DNA from: Sanghuangporus weigelae
Taxonomy: Eukaryota; Basidiomycota; Agaricomycetes; Hymenochaetales; Hymenochaetaceae
NCBI GenBank assembly: GCA_033182465.1
Contig: CP137323.1
Coordinates: 1,488,001-1,552,000 of the forward strand
Direction of reading: 5' to 3'
Length of the DNA: 64,000 nucleotides
The notes beneath the pieces were generated by a model. The model saw only the letters and a list, made by a program, of their open reading frames with translations. It searched no databases and was not told where the DNA came from. Position 1 is the first letter of the stretch. The number at the start of each line of letters is the position of its first letter. Below are positions 1 to 12,195 of the stretch, piece after piece. The position numbers and the translations under genes are program-made.

Positions 1-308
1 CTCGAGAGGATGACGAATAGCGTAGCGATCAACGAAACCAATAAACTCAGTACCCCGCTTAGTTGAAGCCCGAAGTTCAAAGGTGCAAGCGGCCAGTGAT
101 ACTGCGCCGTGAAGAGTAAATGAAAGAGCAGGACGGCTGAGAGCGCCAGGACGATGCCGTTGAGCAGGATCTGGACGGGGAGGGAGCGGGCGAAGGAGGG
201 TTGCATTGCCAACACTGGGTTAACGTCGAAGCCTTCATCGCTCTGCGCGAAAGCGTTTTGTATGCTGCATGAGACGAGAAAGAGCGGCGGAAGCCATCGC
301 CGACGCAT
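1..308 (-). CDS. 5' part of a membrane protein with signal peptide, partial
   Basis: Reading the minus strand from an ATG at 308 gives an open frame of 102 codons that runs off the window edge. It starts with MRRRWLPPLFLVSCSIQNAF, a basic start followed by a hydrophobic core and an AFA-Q cleavage-like site, so a signal peptide is likely. Two hydrophobic stretches follow (about residues 45-68 and 80-102), separated by a short polar loop containing QYHWPL. This suggests a secreted-pathway, multi-span membrane protein. I do not recognise a named family; the start resembles uncharacterised basidiomycete membrane proteins, which is recollection rather than a search result. The rest of the gene lies outside the window. 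A longer frame starting at 427 in another phase looks like chance coding. Confidence 0.6.
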   Translation of the reverse strand, partial: MRRRWLPPLFLVSCSIQNAFAQSDEGFDVNPVLAMQPSFARSLPVQILLNGIVLALSAVLLFHLLFTAQYHWPLAPLNFGLQLSGVLSLLVSLIATLFVILS

Positions 309-485
309 CGTCGGGTGGTTGTCAGTAGCGTTGTGGTGTGAGATGTCAGAGCAGTCTTGATTATATAATCCAATACAAGAAACACTGCTGTAAAGGGGAT
401 GTCTCTATTTATTATTATATTATTCAAATCTATCGCTACAGTATTCGTTAGGAGATGCTTTTAATATTGATGAGACTTATCTGCG

Positions 486-3400
486 TTATACGAGAGCTTC
501 AGTCCGAGCTTCTTCCGTCTTTTCTCTCTCACCACTTCCAGTTTCACTCTCACTCTCATTTTCATCCTCATTCTCGTCCTTTTCCTGAGCGGCGTTCGAC
601 GAAACGAGAATATCTGCCGTGGTCGTGTCGAGCTGAGCAGCCATCAAGACGCGGAAGCGCGAGTTCGGCCGTGATACCTAAATTGCCGCACAAGATCAAT
701 GGGGTATTTCAGAAAGGAATCCAGATAAGTCTTACCAATTGCCTATATGTTCCAGACTCAGTGATCTTCCCACCTGCATGACCATGAAAAAAAAGGTCAG
801 ACTCAGTTAGAAGGAAGAGTAATTGCTATGAACCTTCGAGGACGACTATTCTCTCCGCCCTTGCGATCGTTGATATCCGATGTGCAACAATGAGACAAGT
901 TGTTTGCCTGGAACTCAATATCTTGTCTATCGCGTCGTTCACCTGTTCCCAGCACGCCGATTGTGTCGTCAAAATTCAAGACAATCAGATCAAGAAAACG
1001 AGAAGGCACACCCGATACTCCGAAGCAGCATCCAACGAACTTGTCGCCTCGTCCATTGCGAGTATTGCCGGCTTCTTCAACAATGCTCTAGCAATTGCAA
1101 GTCGTTGTCGTTGACCACCGCTCAAGCTCAGCCTTCCAACTATCATCGATTAATATGAAGAACCTGTCAGCTTCGGTTTTCGGATAGCGAAAATGACAGT
1201 AAGAAAGAAAGGGACACGCACTCTCAGTATCGAACCCCTTCGGCAAGCCCCACACAAATTCACAATTTGCCTGTCTCGCAGCTTCCTCTATTTCCTCCCG
1301 TGTCGCATCGAGTTTTCCATAAGCAATATTAGAAGCAATCGTCCCTGTGAAAAGGATAGGATCCTGTGGAACGACGCCGATTAGGGAACGCCAGGAATGA
1401 GGATAAAATTCGCGAATGTCTAGAAGATTGCGGAGGATAGGTGGAGACTGTGAGTGATCGGACCAAGTGAAAGACACTGAAGCGCACCTTGTCCATCGTA
1501 CGTGATCCTCCCGCTTGTGGGATCATAATATCTGAGAAGTAATGATTGCGCGCTGGACTTGCCACTCCCGCTCTGTCCGCTATCAATTCACTTTAGCCGT
1601 CGCCTTAACTTGACCCAAGGAAGTGAGCACTCACACAATAGCAACACTCTCTCCGACATCAAGCTTCATCTCGAAGTTCTTTAAGACTTTTGTACCCCTC
1701 CTGCTCGGATACTCAAATGATACATTTTCAAAATGTATGAGTCCTCTTCTGTCTGGTGAGACCGGTTGGCCAATAAGAGGTATGGCGGGTTGTCGTTCGA
1801 GAAGCTCAAATATCCGTGTACCAGCGCCAACGGCTCGCATTATTGAAGCGAAAAACGAGCTTAAGGTGACTTCAGCATTCAAGGAATCAAGAAATCAAGA
1901 AGTAAGAAACCAAAAACGCACGTCAACATAGACAACCCATTTCCCACATATACCGTATACAACAATATACTCGTCAAATCACCCACACTGATTACTCCCT
2001 TACTCACGAGGCTCCCTCCGTAACCAAGTAAACACAGCAGCGTAACATTGCCACTCCACCCCGTCGCACCAAAGAAAATACCGCTTGCCAAAGCTTCCTT
2101 ACGCGCAAGATATAACACGTGTTGTACTTTGGAAGAGAACTTGGAAGACTCAAGCGGTTGAGCGTTAAATGCTTGCACGGTACGGAAAGCGGAGAGAGAT
2201 TCGGTGGCGACTTTCGTCATGTCACCGACGGCCTCTTGGGTACGATTGGAAAGCTTCTTGACGTATCGGCCATAGAAGAACTGCGAACGCAATTAAGATA
2301 GATAATATCGCTCAGATCGAGCCTGTACAGAGAGTAAAGAGGAATCACGCACAGCACCGAGCGAAACGGGCGGTACGACCGCGAGCATGAGCACAGTCAA
2401 TTGTGGTGAAAGGTAAAACATAGCTCCTACTGCATCACTTCAGGCCTTTCAAAATCCAACACACTCAACGTAAAAGGAACACTCACAGCCAACAGAAGCC
2501 ATAACAACAGCTCTCAAGCCGTCACTCAGGTTCTGCGTGATCCTATCAAAGGACAACAAAACAATTCTCAGAAACAGCCCATCAATTAGGCAGAATGGAG
2601 ACCAAAGCACTCACGATTCTCCAACGATACTCGAATCGACGCTCAGACGACTAATCACATCGCCCTCACCCTTCTCAACATACTCAATCTCTTGCCTCAG
2701 TGAGTTATTGTACATCTGCTCGCGCAACCTCGCTACAATCCGCTGTCCCGAGAGACGCATGAGGATCGCACGTCCGGAATTTGCTGCCGCGCCGACTGTG
2801 AATGCTAGAAGGAGGATCGCGGATGCCTGAACGATGCTAAGATTGAATGGGATTTGCTTCATGGAATCAACTTTAAGCATCAGCGAACTCCTTAATGGAA
2901 GAAAGACTATGACCTTTACTCACAGGTTCGGTAGCAGCAAAGAAGTCGATCAACTTCCCGATCGTGAACGGGATGCTCAAGCTGACACTACTCGAAACGA
3001 AAAGTAAGCCGATCGCAAGTAGTAAAGGCTTGCGCTCCGATTTAGCAAGTGCAATGATTTTACGAGCTGAGGACGTGGAATTGCTGCTAGTACTGGGAGA
3101 TTCGGAGCGGAAAGAAAGGGGGAGGAGACGGGAGAAGAGGCTTGATTGCTTTTGTTCGTGTCTCTGTAGAGAACTTTCCTTAGGTACTGACGCTTGGAAT
3201 GGAATGTCGGATTTGTGCTGAGGGTCTTTGGGAGGATGAGATTGCGAGTTCGCTGGTGGTGAAGACCCAGACGAACTTGAACTTTGCGCAGAAAAAAGTC
3301 TTCTCGAGTTCTCTATACTTTCCCTCTTCAGCACAGAACTTCTGCTAAGCCTTCCAATTCCCCCATTTGTCAGTTTATCCAGACGTGACGAGGGATCTGA

Positions 3401-3637
3401 GCAAAACCGCAGAGGGTTCGTAGCGCCAGTTCCGAGGGAAGAAATCCATCGAACACCCGTAGGTGGACGGCCCGTCACTTCAGGTTGCGTTATTCTCCCA
3501 TTTGCTCCAATTCTGAGGCTGAATGTGAGTCGAGGTGGCCGTGGCCATGTCCCTCGTGTCCCAATGCGAGCAGTAAACGCTGGATTACTAGCCTCGTACC
3601 TCCATGTACGTACGCTGATGATGGACGGCGGACGCAT
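486..3637 (-). CDS. Mitochondrial ABC half-transporter (MDL1/ABCB10 type)
   Basis: A multi-exon gene on the minus strand. The first exon (3637 to about 2933) encodes an Arg/Ser-rich, acid-poor leader fitting a mitochondrial presequence, then a Ser-rich linker. The transmembrane domain follows across exons near 2880-1880. The nucleotide-binding domain is complete: Walker [10 protein letters not shown] (about 1550), Q-loop VVPQDP (about 1375), signature [15 protein letters not shown] (about 1125-1085), Walker [13 protein letters not shown] (about 1060) and H-loop IVAHR (about 890). The protein ends in an acidic Glu/Asp/Ser tail with stop at 486. One TMD plus one NBD makes it a half-transporter that should dimerise. 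MDL1/ABCB10-type proteins sit in the mitochondrial inner membrane and are linked to peptide export and heme or redox metabolism. The exact substrate cannot be read from the sequence. At least nine short introns interrupt the gene; every junction I checked keeps the frame. Confidence 0.88.
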
Positions 3638-4287
3638 ATGTTCCGGTCAGTGTTTGCGTCGTTATCGATTAGCTCCTCCAGGTTACAGATACAGGATGGC
3701 AAATGAGGAGTATTGGTTAGCAGCAGCACTGGTGATACTGGCTGCTGGCAGAGCTCCTCCAGTTACAGTCAGTAAGGGAAAGTCTACGTCACGCGACATT
3801 CAATCGTGCGCCTGAGTTACGTAACCACTTATAATCTCGAACACTAGTGTAATACAATACTGTACTGAATACTGTACTTAACTTAAAAATCACAGCACGA
3901 GCGTTACATTCCTGGTTGCCTGTTCTCATCATACAATCCTGCCAGATTCACCTCGCTCGAACTAGGCAACTTGGGCCTTCGTTAGTCAGGGTAGCCACAG
4001 AACAGATGGCCGATAGTACAATGCATGCAACCCCAACTTTGTTACCTGTTACTGAAGCAACACACGTTACAGTTACTTTACAGTTTGGTACAGTGATTCC
4101 AACCACCGCATATGGAATACATGTATACTGATAACGGGTGAGTCGTGACTAGTGTAGTCACGACATTAATATTAGTATTAATGTTGTTACTTTAAACGCC
4201 CCTCTACCAAAGCGTCTCATAATGATTTCATTGCTGTGCCCAGAAATGATTACAGACTCGTATCTAAAGAACACTTCAATACCAAAC
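3638..4287. other. Intergenic region with no gene seen
   Basis: This 650-base gap lies between the start of the ABC transporter and the stop of NLR-A, both on the minus strand, so it holds the transporter promoter and the receptor 3' flank. I see no coding sequence. The centre (about 3830-4110) is AT-richer, with recurrent TACTGTACT- and GTTAC-like words. Two perfect hairpins near the receptor end are listed separately. Confidence 0.6.
4142..4182. repeat. Two adjacent perfect inverted repeats (tandem hairpins)
   Basis: GTCGTGACTA (4142-4151) and its exact reverse complement TAGTCACGAC (4155-4164) are separated by 3 nt. Immediately after, ATTAATA (4165-4171) and TATTAAT (4176-4182) form a second perfect palindrome with a 4-nt loop. 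On the minus strand they lie 106-146 nt beyond the stop of NLR-A, where they could fold in the 3' UTR. They could also be the remains of a small inverted-repeat element. Confidence 0.75.
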
Positions 4288-7200
4288 TCATGACCTAGAG
4301 TCAGGCTGAATAGGATTAAAACACTCCATCCACCGTTGCCCGAGAGCAGCACCCGTGAAGTCAAGCCTAGTGGGAAAATCGCAACTAAATATGGCCGTAT
4401 TTCGAGCTCGCCAAAGCGTGTTGCGGAGGTCCGGAGGGATCCACAGCAGTAAGTCGCTTCGGTCTGATCCACCGATTATCCATCCGTCACTGTCCAGAAA
4501 CCAGTCTGACCGGTCACCACTACTAGATGAAGACGAGGATTTGTACTCGATGTCGCTTGCTTCTCCCCATAAGGGAGGGAGAACATCCGATAAGTCCCAC
4601 ATCCTGATCGTATTATCTACACAACCCGAGACGAGTCGCTGACCATCAGGGGACAAAGCAAGACACCAGACGGGGTTCGTGTGGCCGTCGAATTCAACAA
4701 CAGTGAGTCCGCTTTTCACGTTCCAGACTCGTATCGTGTGGTCCGTAGAGCCTGAAATGACATATGTTCCATCGCGTGAGAAAAGAACGGACCTAACATA
4801 TCCTTTGTGTCCTTGCAATGGACCAGCGACCTTTCGACCGCTCTCTGCTTCCCAGACGATGATGGTAGCGTCTTCCGAGCCAGAAGCAATCTGTGAACTG
4901 TCCGGCGAGAAGCAGATGGATAAGACGGAATCGGAGTGCCCAATGAAAGGGACGGGCATCGCCTCCCAAGTTTCCGTGTCCCAAAATTTTATTTTCCCGT
5001 CTTGTGAGCCCGATGCAAGCCACTTACCATTGGGCGAGAAAACGACCTCGTTTATCCAAGACTGACAGTACGATGGCCTAGCGATAAGCTCCTCGCCCAC
5101 CGTATTCCACGCCCCGGCCGTGCCATCTTCAGTAATATAGGCGACGTTCGCACCATCCGGTGATACAGAGATACGTACGACAACATCCGAGTGTCCTTTA
5201 AAAGAAACAGGGACAGATTCTCCCGTCTGAGGATCCCAAGTCCTTATCGTCCCGACCGCTGAACACGACAGGAGCTGTGAACCGTCTGATGTGAAGACCA
5301 CGCAATTGACCGAGCCCATGTGGCCGAAAAGAGGCCCAAGTCTGACGTCCCCAGTCTGAGCGTCCCAGACTATGATGGATCCGTCGCGAGAAGCAGACGC
5401 GACGCCACTTCCATCTGGCGAAAACGAAACGGAACAGAACCTTAGCGACGACCTTGAGTTAGCAGTCACGGCTGTAGCATCCCAGAGTCTGACGGTGTTG
5501 TCCAGCGAGCCCGAAGCGATGTACTTTCCACACGGTGAAAACGTGACTGACATGATGGTATTTGAGTGACCCTCTAAAGAGCCAACAGCACTTCCACTTT
5601 TGGCATCCCAGACGAACACCGACTTGTCCAAAGACAAAGAACCAGAGACGATCCGGGTCCCACAAGGAGAATACGCACGCCACTGACATCACGAGGGTCG
5701 TGTGTCCTTCCAAAGTAGAAACGACCCTTCCGCTTTCCATATCCCAGATTTTGATCGTTGCATCGAAAGAGCCGGATACGAGATGCTTGCCGTTAGGAGA
5801 GAATGCAACGGATACGACCCTCTCGGAGTGACCCTCAAAGGGCTCGAATGCGAGATTTCCGCTCTTCGTATCCCATATTCTAATCGTTTTGTCCAAGGAA
5901 CCCGAGGCAAGCCGCAGACTGTCAGGAGAAAAGGCAACAGAATCAATGCTGCCTGTGTGTCCGGTTAGTACACTATGTATAGCTCCGTTTGTGGCGTCCC
6001 GTATTATGATCGTATTATCCCAGGAACCCGAAGCGATCCTCGTTCCGTCAGGTGACCAGACAACTGAGACAATAGCCTTGGAATGCCCCTCCAGCGGACC
6101 AAAAACTGGCTGCCCATTACTAGCATCCCAGACTCGGAGCGTCCAATCAACGGATGCCCGAAAGAATACGAGTCCCGTCGGGTGAAAAGCATACAGACAT
6201 AACGCTCCCGCTGTGCCCACTCAGTGGCTCTAGAACCTCAAGCCCGCTTTCGATATCCCATACTCTGATAGTTTCGTCACTAGACGCTGAGGCGACATGG
6301 CTTCCATTCGGGGAGAAGGCGACAGAATTCACCAAACCACGATGCCTGTCCAAAATCTTTAAACATACTTGGGGTCTTTTGACACCTCTTCTCTCTACCC
6401 GTACCGCAGAGGCCGTGAATTTCAAGTAGTGAGCTGCAACTTGCGAGTATCCAGCCAGAAGAGGAATCGCAGAGACATAAATATGTGGTGCGCTTTGCGT
6501 GATAGGCAAAGTGAATATGGTCGCGAGCTTGCTCGCGTCCTGAAGGAAGGATGCGACGTCTGCGTCATGCGGCTGGAAAAAGTCAGTGACCCGTGCATGT
6601 GAATATAACACCAATGATAACTTACCTTAGACCACGAGGCAGCATCGGAAAGTGCGCGGCTAGCAACGCGACCAAACGTTTTGAGCAAACTCAGAACCTC
6701 GAACCAGAATAAAAGACGACGATGCGCAAAGTCCGAAAGCTTGTCACCAAGTTCAGGGGAAAATGGAATATGGAGAAGATGCCGAATCCAATGAAGGCAA
6801 GCATACTCCAGGTGCGGCGGTATACGAGCTTTCACTCGCTCCTCGAGTCCTAGGACGTCATCGTTGCATACGAAGGACGATTCAAGATCGCATAGATTGA
6901 ATCTTAGCATCTCCTTCATGACAGTGAAGCATCGATCAATGACAAGACGGTTGGCATCGTCAGAATCGATAAACCAAGGCTTGCTCGACTGTTCGGGTGA
7001 CGTAAGATGGTCCGAAAAGGATGCATGAAGCAGACTAATGGGCCCTCCCGGCGAAAAAGTGACGAAACTGCGAAGCTTGGATAAAATAAGAAGTGAAGGC
7101 TCTAGCGAAGAGAAGCCTAGAATACCGTCGACTATCTTGCTCGACAATGTAACTTTGCTGAGTAGGAGCAGAGCGAATACTTTCACGAATCGATCTTTCG

Positions 7201-9467
7201 ACCCTGCCTCGTCCCAACTGATGCCTGAGCTTTCGAGCACCGTTGCGTACAGTTCTTTCAAGCCGAACCCAGATAGTGCTCGCGAATCTTTCACCAGGCG
7301 ATCGAGACGATCGAAGGGATTGTCACTATTCTTCACCATCTTCACGGCTGTGGAGGCCCAGATAAACAAGCCGCCTGCAGCCATGCCAAGCAACTCCATG
7401 TTCTCGTTCCAACACCAATCCTCTGGTATCTCCACTTGTTCCTCGACGACCTGACGCATTTCCGTACGAAGATACAAGAAAACATCGTTTCGACTGACTT
7501 CCGATGTGTAATCCAAGCCCGCCGCACATACCGTTTCTGATTGTGAAGAAAGAGCCCTGTTGATGTCCGCTTCTTGCCGGCTCGTGATGAGAAACCGAAA
7601 GCAGACAGGTAATTTTGGGAATTCTGTCCGTAAAATCTCAACCAGACCATCTCGGGTGTCTAGCGTCCCGCATTCGTCCAGAGCATCGAGGACGATGACG
7701 ACGGGTTCCGATATCGAGTTCGCGGTGGCCGTAAGTGGCTGCAATAGCAGTTTGCGAAACTGGTGTAGTGGCGACGCAGTCGCTATGTCCTTGTCGATTT
7801 CGATCTCGGAGAGTATGCTCGTTCCAATTGAAGAATCGAACAGCGCCAATTTATAGGCTATCGTCCTGATGACAGACGATGGTTCGCTCTTGCCTCTTTC
7901 AGAGAACAAGAACGCGCCGAGCCTGGACATTTCTCGGAAGTGGTTTGCAATCGTCGTGCTGACGGTACTCTTCCCGGAGCCAGCCACACCGTATAGCCAG
8001 AAGATGTTCTGTTTCGTATTCGAAAACATCCAATCGATTATTTGAGCTCGTATTTCCGTCCGAGTGCCAGGAAGACATTCAGAACGGAGAAACCCGTCCA
8101 TTGAAGTCGGATTCAATCGCTGGAGTAATGCTAGCAAATTTTATGAGTCAGTCATAGTTCTTGAACGAGTATAACACGTACAAATGTCATCAATTCTCTG
8201 TGATGTACGCATTGAAACGAAGGCAGTATGGAGTGCCACTCCCGAATCGATCTTCTGCTTGAAGCTTGCCAGAGCTCGTTCAAACTCGTCAACCTTCTGT
8301 CCGCTGCTACTGTCAAGCACCCGTACTGAAGAGCGTCAAACACGCATTAAGCGAAACACTACAACGGAAAGACTCACTGAGGAAGCTACGACGCACATAC
8401 TGACGCACAAAAAGGCAGCACTCGATAGTTTGCTTTAGGAGGCCGTTGATCGGTTCATGGAGATTGGCAGACTTTTCTCGGAGCGTCTGCACATCACTGG
8501 CAAAGGCGAAGGCATCAACCATCATTTAAACAAGGTTGATGACCTTCTGGTCAGTTTTAAAAGCCTTATCAATTCCCTGATAGGCGTCATGCGGTCAGTG
8601 ACTATACACTCTCGTGGAATAGGAAACCTACCGCATGTAGAGCTGAGAGTAACCTCCAAGCTATGGTAAGAAACGGATGGATCTTTGTAAATCAGCAACA
8701 AGTTTGTCCTGAATGGCCGCTGCCTTACTCACCTCGGACACGACATCAATGACGTCTTTGAATATGGTCAACCTTGATAGCAGGTCGCCGACGGCTTTTT
8801 AAAGGTCGCTCTGTCCACTTGCGACTTGCGTGATGTCAGAAGTTCCCATCAAACGCTGAATTTTGCTCCGCCGAACGTTCTCTGCTGCAGAGCTGACGCT
8901 ATTCTGTGCAGCAGCCATTGCATCATTGACCTCAAGGTGTAAGACAACCAGAGACGATGACGGCGCCGTCTCGTCATGGTAGGCCGAAGAAAGGACAAAG
9001 ACAACTGGAAATCCGATCAATGTGGGAAAAAGATAGTGAGGCAACGTTAGCGTTGCGGTACCTTCGCCGTTGATACTTTTGGCCAACAGATCGGCAACTT
9101 TTATGTCAACGGCACCGACACAAGAGTCGGATAAGAGCGTCGACTTGTGCTTTACTTGCACTTTAAAAGTCGCAGACTCGTCCGAGAACGCACTACACAG
9201 CCCATGTCAGTTGTAAACATGTTGTCGAACATATCGCATACTCACAAAACAAGGGCGTCATTCCATATAGGAGACGCACATTTCTTGATCGTCCTTGTCC
9301 TTTCTATAGAAGAACCAAACTTCACTTCTACGTAAAGATTCGGCTCTCTTCCGCGCAAAGAAGACTTCCAGTGGACACCCTCAACCCGTATCACTAAATT
9401 TCAAGTTAAACTGGGTCAACCTCCACGAAGGAAGTGGCATACCTTGCAGACAATAGTGAGAGGTCAT
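4288..9467 (-). pseudogene. NLR-A: C2-helical-NACHT-WD40 STAND receptor, disrupted
   Basis: A full-length member of the receptor family. Exon 1 (9443-9467) is 25 nt and encodes MTSHYCLQ. Exon 2 starts the C2-like domain (PNLYVEVKFG, SPIWND). A helical domain follows (about 9000-8170), then NACHT with Walker A GVAGSGKST (about 7990) and Walker B VVIVLDALDECG (about 7690). Fourteen WD repeats follow, then the family C-terminal cap (LLLWIPPDLRNTLW) and a stop at 4288. Compared with NLR-E and NLR-F there are three lesions. An in-frame TAA near 8802 replaces the Tyr codon of NLR-F. A one-base frameshift lies near 6156 in blade 2, and an apparent 4-nt insertion near 5678 lies in blade 6. They do not look like introns. 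The gene is therefore probably a pseudogene, or needs resequencing. If whole it would encode about 1,600 residues sensing a ligand through the WD propellers. Confidence 0.82.
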
Positions 9468-9514
9468 GAGGGTGGGAAGGGAAGAATGCTTCGTGTCGTC
9501 AACCCATCGCCCCG

Positions 9515-9521
9515 TTAAATA
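9515..9521 (-). promoter_or_regulatory. Candidate TATA box of NLR-A
   Basis: On the minus strand this reads TATTTAA, 48 nt before the NLR-A start codon. The other receptors have TATA-like words at nearly the same distance, which supports both this element and the tiny first exon. It is a sequence match only. Confidence 0.4.
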
Positions 9522-10124
9522 GGCTGACCAGAGTCCTATGGACGGGGACGGGAGGCGAGCTTCTCTGATAGACGCTGAGCAAAATTAGAACAAACACAGG
9601 AAAGCAGAGCACGAAATTTCCATATTCATCAAGGGATTATGTGCTCCAAATAGCGGCCTGTGTCCGAGGAACAGAGCAATTGTGAGCATCGCATTGAGCG
9701 CATTGCAACATGACTCTCCAGATGACGCGCGATTCTTGAAGGTATAAAAGCGAAATGGCGCTAAGCTCGGGCCAATTACGTAAGCCAAATTAATTATTTC
9801 CGAGTGATGAAATGAAATACGCATCGAAAATAGGTCTCATAAAACCGCTCAAACAATCCTATATATACGAAGAACTGCCACTTCTTCTATCCTTTCTAAT
9901 ACGAGCCGTTATGATTGATCTGTTAGCAGAATCCTGAAATGATGAGTACAGTGTCAGCTGCTGAAGCTTGAGAGCCGATAGCCAGGGTCAGAGGAATCGC
10001 GTTCAAAACCCAAGACAAGATCTCCAATGGACAGTCGAAAATAAATTAGAAGATCCTAATCTACGCAATTCACAGTAGAAACTCGGCAGATCCGGTATAC
10101 CATTAAAGCCTAGTTTTACTACTT
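9522..10124. other. Intergenic region with no gene seen
   Basis: Upstream flank of NLR-A and 3' flank of the clathrin light chain gene. I found no convincing coding sequence, RNA gene or repeat. A TATATATA-like word at about 9859-9866 is too far from either start to assign. Confidence 0.55.
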
Positions 10125-11806
10125 TCAGTACCCTGCCGCTCCCGGCGCAGCATCACCCTCCCTCTTCAACCTAAGCAACACCTCCTTGAATCTCGTCAAA
10201 TCGGTCGTACCAGGTCCAGTCCGCGCGAGCGTCTTGCTCTGAGAGTTCTGCAGATCTACATGATCGCAAATCCGCGACCATGTCGTACCAGCTGAAAGTG
10301 CATCTGTACGTGAGGCCTGATATTCTTGCTCTTGGATCCTGAATTGTATTTTTATTTATTTTATTTTATTGAGATTAGATATTGGAGCCGAAGCAGGTAT
10401 GACACGCACTTGTTCTCTTTGATATTACGTTCCTTCTTCGCGTTGTATTCTTCGTAGAATTGGTCGATAGATCGTTCAGCCTTCGTGATTGCCTCCTGAC
10501 GACGAACTGCAGAGGCTTCGTCGCGCTTTTTTATCTCCTCAGCTTGCTTCTCGCGCCAAACTCTGCATTACCCCCGTCAGTCATCTCTATAACCACCACA
10601 ATGACAGTAAGAAAAAAGCGAAAGCATACCTGATTGGCTCTGGCTCATCTTCATCCGGCAGGGACTGTTGAAGAATGGGTGTAGACGAGAATGCCGAAGG
10701 CTGAGGGCGAGGAGCGAATGTCGGCGTTGCACCAAATGTAGGCTGTTTGAGTAGAGAGGGAGATACTTTCGGCTAAAAAAAAAAGATAAAACACAAAATC
10801 CAAGAAGCGTCGTATTCATTAGCTTTACTCTATAATTGTAAAGAAGTAGACACACCGGGCTGGTATGTCCAATATCGGGGAACTGGTCCTCAAACCTCTC
10901 AATCTCGTCATCGCCGGTCACCTTCACCTCTCTCACAGGCGCCGGTGCAGAACTCTCAAATGCGTCAAAGTCACTAAGGCCTGTAGCCAGCGGTTTTTGG
11001 AAAGGGGCAGCAGACGGAGTTGGTATGGGAATATCACCACTTCCGTCGAGAGAAATGTCAGGAAACGCTGAAGCAGCTGCGTCTAAGTCGATCTCTACTC
11101 CGCCTACTTTACCTCCAGTACCAGACAGCGAGGCCGCATCAGGTCCGGAGAATGACCCTCCCAGGAGCTCGTTTTCGCGAGAAAGGAAGTCCGGTTCGGC
11201 AGACATGAGGCTGAAGCTTCCGCTCAAACTTCCGCTAAGACTTAACGATGAAGGAGTGTTTGTCCTTGTCAGAGGTGGAGGCGTTTGCGTCTGGCTCGAA
11301 GCTCGAGCAGTCGTGAAGTTCGACTTTTTTGCGGTTCCGCTCGAAGCAAAGGTAGTGGCAGTCACCGCAGTGCCGACGGTAGTTGTGCTGGTCGTTGAGC
11401 GAGAAACGTCGAGCGAAGACGCGCGAGGCGTGACACGCAACTTCGAAGCCTGGGAAAACAATGCCTTTTTCCATCGGTCAATCGACGGCCGACGCTCCTG
11501 GTCCTTTGGTCTGGACGATGACCTTGTGCGTGCTGGTGAGCTCGAGCGATCCATTTCCTTGTCTCTTTCCCATTCTTTGTCGCTGTTCCTCAGACTCGAG
11601 CCGGTAGAATTAAAAGTTGGAGTATTTGTGGAATTCTGCGTTTGCTCTTCCGAGTCGGTGTTCTGCTTCGTGCCCCTTCTCAGGAGCTCGACACTGAATT
11701 TGCGTATTGGACCTCTCATACTAGCCTCTGTTGTCGTAGACACTCGTGGAGGTTCGTGTACAAAAGATAACCTGACGGAACTGTGCGTGCTTGCACGAGT
11801 TGGCAT
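10125..11806 (-). CDS. CLC1: Clathrin light chain
   Basis: The conserved part starts with MSAEPDFLSRENELLGG (ATG at 11206), the usual opening of fungal clathrin light chains. An acidic, Ala/Pro-rich segment follows. The coiled-coil heavy-chain-binding helix (WREKQAEEIKKRDE onward, about 10560-10400) comes next, and the end is TTWSRICDHVDLQNS then GAAPGAAGY with stop at 10125. Light chains bind the hub of clathrin heavy chain and regulate coat assembly at the trans-Golgi, endosomes and plasma membrane. The frame stays open for another 200 codons upstream to an ATG at 11806 in a good context (CACCATGCC). That extension is Ser/Thr/Arg-rich, with Ser-Pro-like sites, and is not part of the usual family length of about 230 residues. 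It may be a real N-terminal extension or an open 5' leader; I give the long span but favour 11206 as the conserved start. Introns interrupt the gene near 10775-10860, 10565-10630 and 10340-10410. Confidence 0.85.
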
Positions 11807-12195
11807 GGTGCTGACTTAACTCAGTATGGACTGGAGCTGAATGTCGTGGTCTACACGTTGTCTTCATATTCACATTCGGCACATCCGTCCCATGTTCTCT
11901 ATCCTTCCCGGCCCCTTCTGTGCTATCATTCCATTCTTATTATATTCTTACCTTCAGCTCTGGTTCTGATGGCTTCAAGCACCTCGTTTACTTACTGCGT
12001 CCGAGAATAGAGATATCAGTATTATTTTGATCTCTTGCCGTGTTCGAATCTACCGAAGCAGTTACCTAAGGAGAACTTGAACAGCCATTTTCCCTCAAAG
12101 GACTCCACGCTGCGTATATCTGGATCCCCATGCATTTGCTCATCGCAACATGCTCTTCAGCCGTGCGCCATGGCATTGAATTCGCGATCGAATTT
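11807..12195. other. Intergenic region with no gene seen
   Basis: Upstream flank of the clathrin light chain gene and left flank of the NLR-B relic. CT-rich stretches around 11890-11960 could belong to the light-chain promoter. No coding sequence supported by homology was seen. Confidence 0.5.

Noticed and set aside
11025-11819. 264-codon open frame on the plus strand opposite the clathrin light chain
   Set aside because: It is the mirror of Ser/Thr-rich coding sequence, and the minus strand encodes recognisable light-chain motifs.
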